From RHKX01 sp035759925 (lineage in GTDB: Bacteria > Actinomycetota > Thermoleophilia > Solirubrobacterales > 70-9), in the NCBI GenBank assembly GCA_035759925.1, contig DASTTY010000109.1, forward strand, positions 1-64,000: a stretch of DNA of 64,000 bases, written 5' to 3'. The position numbers were made by a program, and so were the translations under genes. Of the stretch, positions 42,185 through 50,526 are shown piece by piece. The notes beneath the pieces are model-generated. The model ran no database searches. It was not told the DNA's origin and saw only the letters and a list, made by a program, of their open reading frames with translations. Positions within the stretch are counted from its first letter, which is position 1. Every line of letters begins with the position of its first letter.

Positions 42185-44113
42185 TTATTCACCGGGCGGA
42201 GCAGTCAGCAGGACCCGGCAGGGCGCATGCTTGAGGACGTACTCGCTGACCGGACCGATCTCCGCGGGCTTCGCCCCGCGCACGCCGCCGAGGATCGCGC
42301 CGCCGCGAACGAGCGTCGGCGGCTCGCCGCCGACGATGATCGCCTCGACGTCGTGCTCACGCGCCCGCTCGACGATCGCGGCACCGACGTCGCGGGCCAG
42401 AACGTAGCCGCTGTCGGCCTCGACCCCGGGGTACTCGTCGGCGATCTCGCGTGCCCGCGACAGCGCTCGCTCGGCGGCGCCGACCCGATCGGCCGGGATC
42501 GGGCCCTCGAGGGGGACGGTCAGCGGCAGGTCGATCACGTAGAGGAGCTCGAGGCGCGGGTTGCTCTGCCCTTCGAGCGGGTTCGACTCCGCCAGCCGGC
42601 AGGCGGTCTGGACGATGTCGTCGTCGAGCTTGCTGGTTCCCAGGACCGGCACGAGGACGCTGTCGAGCTCGACGTCGGGGCGATGCTTGAGCAGCGCCTG
42701 TTCGGGGACCGTCACCCGCTCGGTCATCGGCAGCCCCTGGACGACCCGGCGGTAGACGAAGTAAGAGACGAGACCGAAGACCATCCAGCCGCCGCCGACC
42801 CAGAGCGCCGCGCTCTGAATGACGAAGATCGAGACGAACGCGGCCCCGGTCAGAGCGATGCCGATCACCGCCGGGATCGGCACCGAGCCGCCGCGGACGC
42901 GAATCGACAGCGGCACCGTGTAGGGGCGGTCGCGCTCGGGCTCGCGGAAGCGCAGCCGGATCAGGGATGCGTGCGCGATCGAGATCGCCAGCGTCGCCCC
43001 GAACGCGAAGACCGCGGCGAGGAGCTCGATGTCGCCCGGCAGGACGAGGCCGACCGCGAACGCGGCGGCGATCAGGATCGCCACGTGCGGGGTCGATCGG
43101 CGGCCGCCGAGCTTGCCGAGCCAGCTCGGGATCTGGCGGTTGGTGGCGAGCACGTAGACGTGCCGGGAGAGGCCGAGCATCGTCACGGTCGCGGCGAAGA
43201 AGAGGATCAGCGGCGCGATCGCGACGACGGCCCACTTGAAGACGTCGGCCAGGATCGCCGGCTCGAAGGCGGTCGTCACGCCGAGCACCGGCGCGTCCTC
43301 GAACGTCGTCGCCAGCGCCGTGGTCGGGCCGTCGGGGCCGGCGACGACCGGCAGCGCCATCAGCGCGACGAACGACATCCCGACGTAGATGAACGGGACG
43401 ACGAGCGTTCCGGCGCGGAGGACGTGGCGAAGGTCGGCGCGACGCCAGGCGAGATCGGGAGCGAGGTCCGAGGAGGCCTCGATTCCGGCGACCGCCACCA
43501 TCGAGATCACCAGGGCGGTGGCGAGGCTCTCGAGGCTCGGCGTCCCGAAGGCATCGAGCGAGCTCGTCAGCGCACTCGGGTCCCAGACGACGATCGCGCC
43601 GACGACGACGAGCAGGACCTGGAGCAGCAGATCGGCCGCCGTCATCGCGACGAGCAGGCCCTGGCGGCGGCTGCCGGTGTAGCCGATGATGTTGATCCCG
43701 GCGACGGCCAGGACGACGGCGACCGCCACGATCGCCTCGCCGCTACCGTCGGTGAACTCGCTCGAGATCGGGCCGAGATAGTGCGGGACCGTGATCGCGG
43801 CGAGCGCGATCACGATCACGTAGTCGATCAGGATCGCCCAGCCGGCTACGAAGCTGACGAGCTCGTTGAACGCGTAGCGGGCGAGCGTGTTCGAGCCCCC
43901 GCGCTCGCGGTACATCGCCCCGCCCTCGACGTAGGTCATCGTCGTCACCACGTAGATCAGCCCGGCGACCGCGAAGACGGCCGGCGTCAGCGCCAGGGCG
44001 TCGTCGGCGACGACGCCGAGCGAGTAGTAGACCGAGAACGCGACCGCCGAGTGGGCGACCGCCCAGAGCCACGGCACGCCGAAGAATCGCCGGCCGAGCG
44101 CCGGCCGGGCCAT
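42185..44113 (-). CDS. APC-family permease fused to universal stress protein domain (copy 2)
   Basis: The 642-residue protein has about 12 membrane segments of the APC superfamily (residues about 15-440). ERGGSNTLARYAFNELVSFV, then AGWAILIDYVIVIALAAITV is the glycine-rich TM1-3 region. A C-terminal cytoplasmic USP-like domain from about residue 475 (LDSVLVPVLGTSKLDDDIVQ) ends IGPVSEYVLKHAPCRVLL. ATG 44113 is used because GAGGGAG sits six bases upstream; ATG 44128 is alternative. The architecture recalls the potassium importer KimA, but the substrate is not shown. Confidence 0.88.
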   Translation of the reverse strand: MARPALGRRFFGVPWLWAVAHSAVAFSVYYSLGVVADDALALTPAVFAVAGLIYVVTTMTYVEGGAMYRERGGSNTLARYAFNELVSFVAGWAILIDYVIVIALAAITVPHYLGPISSEFTDGSGEAIVAVAVVLAVAGINIIGYTGSRRQGLLVAMTAADLLLQVLLVVVGAIVVWDPSALTSSLDAFGTPSLESLATALVISMVAVAGIEASSDLAPDLAWRRADLRHVLRAGTLVVPFIYVGMSFVALMALPVVAGPDGPTTALATTFEDAPVLGVTTAFEPAILADVFKWAVVAIAPLILFFAATVTMLGLSRHVYVLATNRQIPSWLGKLGGRRSTPHVAILIAAAFAVGLVLPGDIELLAAVFAFGATLAISIAHASLIRLRFREPERDRPYTVPLSIRVRGGSVPIPAVIGIALTGAAFVSIFVIQSAALWVGGGWMVFGLVSYFVYRRVVQGLPMTERVTVPEQALLKHRPDVELDSVLVPVLGTSKLDDDIVQTACRLAESNPLEGQSNPRLELLYVIDLPLTVPLEGPIPADRVGAAERALSRAREIADEYPGVEADSGYVLARDVGAAIVERAREHDVEAIIVGGEPPTLVRGGAILGGVRGAKPAEIGPVSEYVLKHAPCRVLLTAPPGE

Positions 44114-44138
44114 TCGCCGCTCCCTCATCCCCCGGCCC

Positions 44139-44333
44139 TCAAGCCGGGCGCCGCATCGCCAGGTAGAGCCGTCCCCCGCCGATCGCCGCGAAGATGACCC
44201 CGAGCAGGACGCCGAGCGACGCCGGCCCGCCTCCCGCGGCCAGGGTTCGGATCACGATCAGGACCCCGAGCGCGAGGATCACGGACGAGAGAACCTTCGT
44301 TCCGCTCGAGCCGATCCGCTGCGGCGACGCCAT
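44139..44333 (-). CDS. small two-helix membrane protein (copy 2)
   Basis: The 64-residue protein has two hydrophobic stretches (VLSSVILALGVLIVIRTLA and LGVLLGVIFAAIGGGRLYLA) and a short polar N-terminus. It is encoded 25 bp before the APC-USP gene, a position matched by another small membrane protein before the other APC-USP copy. The two share the ending pattern of G-x-R-L with aromatic residues (GGGRLYLAMRR here, GLGRLWVGLKR there). The function is unknown; an accessory subunit is plausible. Confidence 0.7.
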   Translation of the reverse strand: MASPQRIGSSGTKVLSSVILALGVLIVIRTLAAGGGPASLGVLLGVIFAAIGGGRLYLAMRRPA

Positions 44334-44398
44334 CGGCGGCGATTGTAGTTGCCGTCCCGACGTCGCCGCCGCCGCAGCGAGCGGCTTGCCGGGGGCTC

Positions 44399-46288
44399 TC
44401 AGGCGGCGACCGCGACGCCGATGCCGGCCTGCTCCCCGTGCGGGTTCGCGGCGACGATGACGCGGCAGGGGCGCTTCGCGAGCACGCCCTGCAGCGTCTT
44501 GCCGTACAGCGGCGTTCCGTTCCGGTAGGTGAGCTGCATGACGATCGCGACGGCCTTGAGATCAATCGCCTCCTCGATGATCGCCTTCGGCGCCTGCCCG
44601 GGCCGGACCCGCTGGACGTGGCCGGTCACGCGGGCGCCGGGAATCAGCTTCGCCCGCTCGATCTTCGACTGTGCCTTCTCCTGCTGGCGCGGCAGCGGCG
44701 CGTCGATCGGCAGGTGCGCGGGGACGTTGAGCAGCGAGAGGACGTGGATTTCGCGACCCTTTCGGGCGGCGAGGCGGGCGGCGGTGCCGATCGTCTGCTC
44801 GGAGAAGGGATCGTCCTCGAACGGGACGAGGACCGAGTTGTACTCGACCTCCTCGACGTCGAGCGGCTCCGGCAGCACGACCGTGACCGTCTCTTTGATC
44901 GGCAGGTTGTGGCGGCGCCGGTAGCCGAGGTAGACGATCGAGCCGAAGATCATCCAGCCGAGTCCGATCGCCGCCGTGGCGGGGTTCATGACCATCACCA
45001 CGACCCACGCGGAGAAGGTGCCGATGCCGCCGAACACGGCCGTGAGCGGGATCTCGACCCCGGCGACCCGCACGTTCCCCCTCGGCTTCCAGAGCCGCTC
45101 GCTGGTGTCGCGACGTCGCATCCACAGCACCGAGACGTGGGCGACCGTGAACGAGAGCATCGCGCCGAACGAGTACATCGTCGCGAGCAGGTCTGCCTGG
45201 CCGGGCAGCAGCGCGATCGCGGCGATGATCGAGAAGGTGATGATCGCGACGTGCGGCGTCCGGAACCGTGGGTGGATCTGCCGCAGCCGCTCCGGCAACT
45301 GGCGGTGCTGGCCCATCGAGAACGTCAGCCGCGAGACGCCGATCATCCCGGCGTTGGTGGCGATCACGAGGATCACCGCGGCGAGGACGCCGACGTAGAC
45401 GCGGAGGACATCGGTGATGCCGGCACCGAGGCCGAGGTTCTCGACGATCCCGAGCACCGGGTCGCCGGCGAACGTGGTGCCGAGCTCGGTCGTGTAGCCG
45501 TCGGGGCCGAGCGTCACCGGCATCGCCGACAGCGCGATGATCGGCAGCAGCGCGTAGAGGCCGAGCACAGCAGCGACGACGTAGGCGCTGCCGCGCGGGA
45601 TCGACCGCTCCGGCTCGATCGCTTCCTCGGACATGTTCGAGATCGTCTCGATGCCGGTGTAGGCGATCATCCCGAGCGCGATCCCGAGCGCGAAGTCGCC
45701 CCACGTCGGGGCGACGCCGAGGTCGACGTTGCCGATCAGCGTGTCGGGGCTGAAGACGAGGAGCATGCCGACGACGACCAGGAGCACCTGCGTCGCGAGA
45801 TCGCCGAGAGCGAGGATCAGGTTGAGCCGCGCCGATTCCTGGGTGCCCTTGATGTTGAGCGCCGCGAGCGCGGCGATCAGCACGATCCCGCCGACGATGT
45901 CGCCCGGGCTCTCGCGGAGCGGCTCCCAGAAGACTCCCAGGTAGTGGGGGACGAAGAAGGCCGAGATCGCGACCGTGATGATGTAGTTGAGCATCTGGCC
46001 CCAGCCGGCCACGAAGCTGACCAGCTCGTTGAAGGCGTGGCGCGCGAAGCTCGCCGAACCCCCCGCCTCCGAGTGCATGACCGTTCCCTCGATGTAGGTC
46101 GCGGCGGTGCAGGCGAAGATCAGGCCCGAGATCATGAACGCGATCGGTGTCAGCCCGAGCGCGAACGCGGCGACGACGCCGAGCGCGTAGTAGATCGAGG
46201 AGCCGACGTTGCCGTAGGCGGCGCTGAACAGGGAGCCGACGCCGTGAACGCGTTGGAGAGACTGGTCGCGGGGGACGCGGTGCGCCAT
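44399..46288 (-). CDS. APC-family permease fused to universal stress protein domain (copy 1)
   Basis: The 629-residue protein shares its architecture with the gene at 42185. About 12 APC helices include HSEAGGSASFARHAFNELVS and FVAGWGQMLNYIITVAISAF; the permease keeps GMIAYTGIETISNMSEEAIE, typical of amino-acid permeases. The C-terminal USP-like region starts near VEEVEYNSVLVPFEDDPFSE and ends KRPCRVIVA. The nucleotide-binding glycines of USP are less clear than in copy 2. Transport of an amino acid or K+ is possible. Confidence 0.88.
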   Translation of the reverse strand: MAHRVPRDQSLQRVHGVGSLFSAAYGNVGSSIYYALGVVAAFALGLTPIAFMISGLIFACTAATYIEGTVMHSEAGGSASFARHAFNELVSFVAGWGQMLNYIITVAISAFFVPHYLGVFWEPLRESPGDIVGGIVLIAALAALNIKGTQESARLNLILALGDLATQVLLVVVGMLLVFSPDTLIGNVDLGVAPTWGDFALGIALGMIAYTGIETISNMSEEAIEPERSIPRGSAYVVAAVLGLYALLPIIALSAMPVTLGPDGYTTELGTTFAGDPVLGIVENLGLGAGITDVLRVYVGVLAAVILVIATNAGMIGVSRLTFSMGQHRQLPERLRQIHPRFRTPHVAIITFSIIAAIALLPGQADLLATMYSFGAMLSFTVAHVSVLWMRRRDTSERLWKPRGNVRVAGVEIPLTAVFGGIGTFSAWVVVMVMNPATAAIGLGWMIFGSIVYLGYRRRHNLPIKETVTVVLPEPLDVEEVEYNSVLVPFEDDPFSEQTIGTAARLAARKGREIHVLSLLNVPAHLPIDAPLPRQQEKAQSKIERAKLIPGARVTGHVQRVRPGQAPKAIIEEAIDLKAVAIVMQLTYRNGTPLYGKTLQGVLAKRPCRVIVAANPHGEQAGIGVAVAA

Positions 46289-46330
46289 GCGGGGCGCGAC
46301 TATACGACCGCGCCCGACCGCTACCGGCGC

Positions 46331-46558
46331 TCAGCCTCCGGGTGGGCCGCCGGCGCCCTCGTTGCCGCGCTTCAGCCCGACCCAGAGCCGCCCGAGCCCG
46401 AGCAGCAGGAAGAGCACGCAGATCGCGAACTCGCCCGACGCCGGGCCGGGGTCGCCGAAGCCGACGACGAGCATGCCGGCGACGGCGAAGAGGACGACGA
46501 CGGCCGCGAAGAAGCTGCTCGCGATCTCATAGAGCGTCCGCTCGCGCTTCGGCGCCAT
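46331..46558 (-). CDS. small two-helix membrane protein (copy 1)
   Basis: The 75-residue protein has helices at about residues 13-33 (SSFFAAVVVLFAVAGMLVVG) and 43-63 (FAICVLFLLLGLGRLWVGL), a basic N-terminus and a Gly/Pro tail. It lies 42 bp upstream of the first APC-USP gene and is the likely first gene of that operon, downstream of a large inverted repeat. It parallels the small membrane protein at 44139. No known family is recognised. Confidence 0.7.
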   Translation of the reverse strand: MAPKRERTLYEIASSFFAAVVVLFAVAGMLVVGFGDPGPASGEFAICVLFLLLGLGRLWVGLKRGNEGAGGPPGG

Positions 46559-46571
46559 CGGCCGAGGATGA

Positions 46572-46668
46572 CAGCAAGCAGCGAGCAGCTAGCAGCAGCT
46601 CCGGGACTCAGGGCTGCTTGCTGAAGGCGCGCGGCAAAGCCGCGCGCCGTGCTGCCAGCTGCTCGCTG
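46572..46668. repeat. nested inverted repeats with GC hairpin (probable hppA terminator region)
   Basis: Outer arms 46579-46597 and 46650-46668 pair at 18 of 19 positions. A second pair, CAGCAAGCAG (46572-46581) and CTGCTTGCTG (46614-46623), is perfect. The core GGCGCGCGGC-AAA-GCCGCGCGCC (46626-46648) is a perfect 10-bp hairpin. It fills the gap after hppA. The left arm is AGC-rich low complexity. Confidence 0.7.
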
Positions 46669-46676
46669 GTTGGCGC

Positions 46677-48755
46677 CTAGAAATGAATGATGGGGATGAT
46701 CAGGATCGCGACGATGTTGGCGACCTTGATCATCGGGTTGATCGCCGGGCCGGCAGTGTCCTTGTAGGGGTCACCGACCGTGTCGCCGGTCACCGACGCG
46801 GCGTGGGCCTCGGAGCCCTTGCCGCCGTAGGCGCCATCCTCGATCAGCTTCTTGGCGTTGTCCCAGGCGCCGCCACCGGCGGTCATCGAGACGGCCATGA
46901 AGAAGCCGACGACGATCACGCCGATCAACAGGCCACCGAGCGCCTCGACGCTCCAGATGCCGATCAGGACGGGGATCACGATCGGGATCAGCGACGGCAG
47001 GATCATCTCCCGCTGCGCGGCTGCGGTCACGATCGCGACGGTGCCGCCGTAATCGGGCCGCTCGGTGCCCTCCATGATCCCGGGCCGTTCCTTGAACTGG
47101 CGGCGGACCTGCTCGACGACCTCGCCGCCGGCGCGGCCGACGGCCTCGATCGCCATCGAGGCGAACAGGTAGGTCATCAGGCCGCCGACGAGGAGACCGA
47201 TCAGGACCTTCGGGTCACTGATGTCGAACGGGATCACGGAGATCCCCGCCTCGGCTTCGGCCTCGACCCGGAACGCCGCGAAGAGGACCAGCGCCGCTAG
47301 GACCGCGGAGCCGATCGCGTAGCCCTTCGTGACCGCCTTCGTCGTGTTGCCGACCGCGTCGAGCGGGTCGGTCACGTTGCGGACCTCCTCGGGTAGCTCC
47401 GCCATCTCGGCGATGCCGCCGGCGTTGTCGGTGATCGGGCCGAACGCGTCGAGGGCGACGATCAGGCCGGTCAGCGAGAGCTGCGCCATGACCGCGATCG
47501 CGATCCCGTAGATCCCGGCGATCTCGTTGGCGCCGAAGATCGCGGCCATGATGATCACCGCCGGGATCGCGGTGCCCTGGAATCCCTGTGCCAGCCCCTG
47601 GATGATGTTCGTGGCGTGGCCGGTGACCGACGCCTTCGAGATCGTCTTGACCGGCCGGAACCGCGTCGAGGTGTAGTAGTCGGTGACGATGAACAGGCCG
47701 GCGGTGACCGCGATGCCGATCAGCGCGCAGAACCAGAGGTCGGTCACCGAGGCGCCGGCGAGCGCGCTCTCCGGATCGGCGACGTTGAACTGCAGGGGAT
47801 CAGACATCAGCCAGTCGGTGACCGGGTAGAAGACAATCGCCGAGAGGACGCCGGAGACGATCAGCCCCTTGTAGAGAGCGCCCTCGACGTTGCCGGTCTT
47901 GCTCCGCACCGAGAGGGCGCCGACGATCGAGGCGAGGATCGCGACGCCGCCGAGGATCAGCGGGTAGACGGCGACCTCGCGGGCGGCCTCGATGTTGAAG
48001 CTGAGGACGCCGAGCAGCATCACCGCGACCGCGGTGACCGCATACGTCTCGAACAGGTCGGCTGCCATCCCGGCGCAGTCGCCGACGTTGTCGCCGACGT
48101 TGTCGGCGATCACTGCCGGGTTGCGCGGGTCGTCCTCGGGGATCCCGGCCTCGACCTTGCCGACGAGGTCGGCGCCGACGTCGGCGGCCTTCGTGAAGAT
48201 GCCGCCGCCGAGCCGGGCGAAGACGGAGATCAGCGAGCCGCCGAAGCCGAGGCCGACGAGCGCGTCGATGGCCTCCTTGTCCTCGTCGCCGGTGAGGACG
48301 AGGATCCCGAAGTAGCCGGCGACGCCGAGCAGGGCCAGGCCGACGACCAGCAGGCCGGTCACCGAGCCCCCCTTGAAGGCGGCGTCGAGCGCCGGCGGCA
48401 CGCCACCGCGGGCGGCCTCGGCGACGCGCGCGTTCGAGCGCACCGAGACGTTCATGCCGATGTAGCCGGCGGCGCCGGAGAGGATGCCGCCGATCACGAA
48501 GCCGATGCCGGTCGAGACCCCCTGGAGGATCACGAGGACGATCGCGAGGACGATCGCGACCAGGCCGATGATCGTGTACTGGCGGTTCAGGTAGGCCTTC
48601 GCGCCCTCCTGGACCGCTCCGGAGATCTCCTGCATTCGCTCGTTGCCGGGAGAGAGGCTCAGCAACCGCTTGGTCACGAGCGCGCCGTAGAGGACCCCGG
48701 CGGCCGCGCAGACGAGCGCGATCACGACGCCGTGGTCGGTCAGGAAGTCAGTCAA
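46677..48755 (-). CDS. hppA: K+-independent membrane H+-translocating pyrophosphatase
   Basis: This enzyme couples PPi hydrolysis to proton pumping across the cytoplasmic membrane. The 692 residues span about 16 helices. The PPi site shows DVGADLVGKVE (192-202) and DNVGDNVGD (218-226). The sequence GNTTKA (469-474), with Lys473 where K+-dependent enzymes have Ala, marks the K+-independent class. The start is TTG with GGAGGG upstream. A terminator-like hairpin ends 37 bp before the start. It is upstream of two APC-USP transporters that could use the proton gradient. Confidence 0.96.
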   Translation of the reverse strand: MTDFLTDHGVVIALVCAAAGVLYGALVTKRLLSLSPGNERMQEISGAVQEGAKAYLNRQYTIIGLVAIVLAIVLVILQGVSTGIGFVIGGILSGAAGYIGMNVSVRSNARVAEAARGGVPPALDAAFKGGSVTGLLVVGLALLGVAGYFGILVLTGDEDKEAIDALVGLGFGGSLISVFARLGGGIFTKAADVGADLVGKVEAGIPEDDPRNPAVIADNVGDNVGDCAGMAADLFETYAVTAVAVMLLGVLSFNIEAAREVAVYPLILGGVAILASIVGALSVRSKTGNVEGALYKGLIVSGVLSAIVFYPVTDWLMSDPLQFNVADPESALAGASVTDLWFCALIGIAVTAGLFIVTDYYTSTRFRPVKTISKASVTGHATNIIQGLAQGFQGTAIPAVIIMAAIFGANEIAGIYGIAIAVMAQLSLTGLIVALDAFGPITDNAGGIAEMAELPEEVRNVTDPLDAVGNTTKAVTKGYAIGSAVLAALVLFAAFRVEAEAEAGISVIPFDISDPKVLIGLLVGGLMTYLFASMAIEAVGRAGGEVVEQVRRQFKERPGIMEGTERPDYGGTVAIVTAAAQREMILPSLIPIVIPVLIGIWSVEALGGLLIGVIVVGFFMAVSMTAGGGAWDNAKKLIEDGAYGGKGSEAHAASVTGDTVGDPYKDTAGPAINPMIKVANIVAILIIPIIHF

Positions 48756-48791
48756 GTTCGGATTCCCTCCATCGATCTGGACTCAAAAAGA

Positions 48792-48817
48792 GGCCGTCCC
48801 TGGTACGTGGGACGGCC
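48792..48817 (-). terminator. intrinsic terminator after DUF1844-like gene / hppA leader hairpin
   Basis: Perfect 9-bp arms (48792-48800, 48809-48817) enclose an 8-nt loop. On the minus strand the stem is followed by TCTTTTTG, a real T-run, rare in this GC-rich window. It closes the ten-gene operon but lies 37 bp before the hppA start, so it may also act as an hppA attenuator. A possible -10 (TATGCT, 48838-48833) precedes it. Confidence 0.8.
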
Positions 48818-48869
48818 ACGAAAAGCCGGGGCAGCATACCCGGAAACGGCGGGCTGATGCGGTTCGGTT

Positions 48870-49346
48870 CTAGTCCGATCCGGGGGTCCAAAGTCGCGGC
48901 GGCGCCTTCTCGGAAGTGCCGCCGCCCGCGCCGCCGCCGCCCGGGGGCGTCCCCTCGCCGGGCCCGGGTCCGGCGCCGCCCCCGCCGCCCTCGCCGCCCT
49001 CGCCGGACTGCTGGGCGTAGAGCATCTGCAGCTGCGAGAGCGCGTTGCGGATCTCGTGCTGGGACTCCTCGTCGAGCGCGCCGACCATCCCGCGGACCGC
49101 TTCGATCCCGACGCGGGCCTGCTCGAGGTCTCGCTCGTCCTCCTTGGCGATCCGCCGGTAGGCGAGGTTGATGATGCTGACGACGCTCTGCGCGACCAGG
49201 TCCTGGACGCGGACGCGGCGCATCTCCTCCTCCATCTGCTGGAGCATCTGCTCCTGCTCGGGGGTGAGCTGCTCGGGGTCGGGGCCGCTTCCGGCGCCCT
49301 CGGGGCCCTGGCCGCCGCCCGCTCCGGTTCCCTCGGCTTCGCTCAT
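48870..49346 (-). CDS. DUF1844-like protein
   Basis: The 158-residue protein has a Gly/Glu-rich head, then a helical domain (RVQDLVAQSVVSIINLAYRR, then RDLEQARVGIEAVRGMVGAL and EIRNALSQLQMLYAQQ) resembling DUF1844. A Gly/Pro-rich tail follows. DUF1844 proteins are small and uncharacterised. It is the last gene of the long operon, 9 bp after the carboxylate-amine ligase gene and before a strong terminator. No catalytic residues are evident. Confidence 0.75.
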   Translation of the reverse strand: MSEAEGTGAGGGQGPEGAGSGPDPEQLTPEQEQMLQQMEEEMRRVRVQDLVAQSVVSIINLAYRRIAKEDERDLEQARVGIEAVRGMVGALDEESQHEIRNALSQLQMLYAQQSGEGGEGGGGGAGPGPGEGTPPGGGGAGGGTSEKAPPRLWTPGSD

Positions 49347-49355
49347 GCCCGGACC

Positions 49356-50522
49356 TTACCCCGCCGCGAGGTAGCTGGCAGCGGTGCGGTCGACGGCCGT
49401 GCGGTAGGCCTCCGCGATCGCCGCCCCGGCATCGACCTCCGAGCGCATCCGCTGGGTGCCGTTCGGGCCGGTCGGGTCGAAGTCGCCGAGGTCGATCCCG
49501 AGCGCCCGGCGGGCGGGCTCGGTCCACTCGAGGAGTCGCTCGACCGCGACCGCCGTCGGGACCTCAGCCCCCTCGTCGAAGTCGATCATCCGCCCGTCGA
49601 GACCGTGGCGGATCGCCCGCCAGAGGTTTTCCTCGAGCTCGCGGGCGCGGCGGGGTGGAGCGAGGACGCCGTCGTCGTGGTCGGCGCACGCCTGCGCGAC
49701 CGCGGCGACCATGAGCCCGGCCAGCGCGAACGACTCCTCGCCGTCCGTCTGCGAGTCGCAGATCCGCACCTCCACGGTCCCGAAGCTGTGATGGGGCCGG
49801 ATGCTCCACCAGAGCTGGGTCGACTCGACGATCGAGCTCGTCCGCTCGAGGAGGTCGACGAACTCGGCGTAGGTCCGCCAATCGCCGAACGGGTCATGGA
49901 TCCCGCAGCGCGGGAACGTCCGCGTGAAGATCTCGGTCCGGACCGAGGCGAGGCCGGTGTCGCGGTTGTCGAGGAACGGCGAGTTCGCGGAGATCGCGAG
50001 CAGGACCGGCAGGACGTTGCGCAGCGAGTCGCAGACGGCAACGGCGCGATCGGCGCCGCGGACGCCGACGTGGACGTGAAGGCTCCAGGTGTTGTTGCGC
50101 TGGGCGACCCAGCCGAGCTCGGCGCTGAGCCGGCGGTAGTGGGGGGTGTCGATGATCGCCTGATCGAGGTAGTTCGCCCACGGATGAGTTCCGCAGGCCG
50201 CCAGCGCCCGGCCTTCGCGGCCGGCGAGGTCGAACAGCAGACGGCGATGCTCGCGCTGGCGCCGCTTCATCTCGGCGAAGTCCTCGGACCGGCCCGAGCG
50301 GATCTCGATCTCGGTGTCGATCAGCTCGCCGCGCACGGACTCGGCGAGGAGTGGATCCTCCTGCGCCTCCTCGAACATCCGCTCGAAGCCGTGTGCGAGG
50401 TCGAGCGTGACCGGGTCGAGGATCGCGAACTCCTCCTCGACGGCCATCGTGAAGTCCGTCGCCTCCTCGAACCGCTCCCGTGCGGCGCCGAGGTCGAGGC
50501 TCTCGTCGCGAGCCACGGTCAT
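49356..50522 (-). CDS. carboxylate-amine ligase, GCS2/YbdK family
   Basis: The 388-residue enzyme belongs to the glutamate-cysteine ligase type 2 superfamily. Motifs include FTMAVEEEFAILDPVTLDL, ELIDTEIEIRSGRSEDFAEM, RNNTWSLHVHVGVRGADRAV, and HHSFGTVEVRICDSQTD. YbdK shows weak glutamate-cysteine ligase activity in E. coli; the physiological product here is unknown. It lies 4 bp after rex and downstream of a glutaredoxin gene, suggesting a thiol or redox role. Confidence 0.92.
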   Translation of the reverse strand: MTVARDESLDLGAARERFEEATDFTMAVEEEFAILDPVTLDLAHGFERMFEEAQEDPLLAESVRGELIDTEIEIRSGRSEDFAEMKRRQREHRRLLFDLAGREGRALAACGTHPWANYLDQAIIDTPHYRRLSAELGWVAQRNNTWSLHVHVGVRGADRAVAVCDSLRNVLPVLLAISANSPFLDNRDTGLASVRTEIFTRTFPRCGIHDPFGDWRTYAEFVDLLERTSSIVESTQLWWSIRPHHSFGTVEVRICDSQTDGEESFALAGLMVAAVAQACADHDDGVLAPPRRARELEENLWRAIRHGLDGRMIDFDEGAEVPTAVAVERLLEWTEPARRALGIDLGDFDPTGPNGTQRMRSEVDAGAAIAEAYRTAVDRTAASYLAAG

Positions 50523-50526
50523 GGGC

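Noticed and set aside
44438..46624. 728-codon plus-strand open frame across the APC-USP gene
   Set aside because: Antisense of a well-supported permease. The product is mostly Arg, Asp and Glu with no domain.
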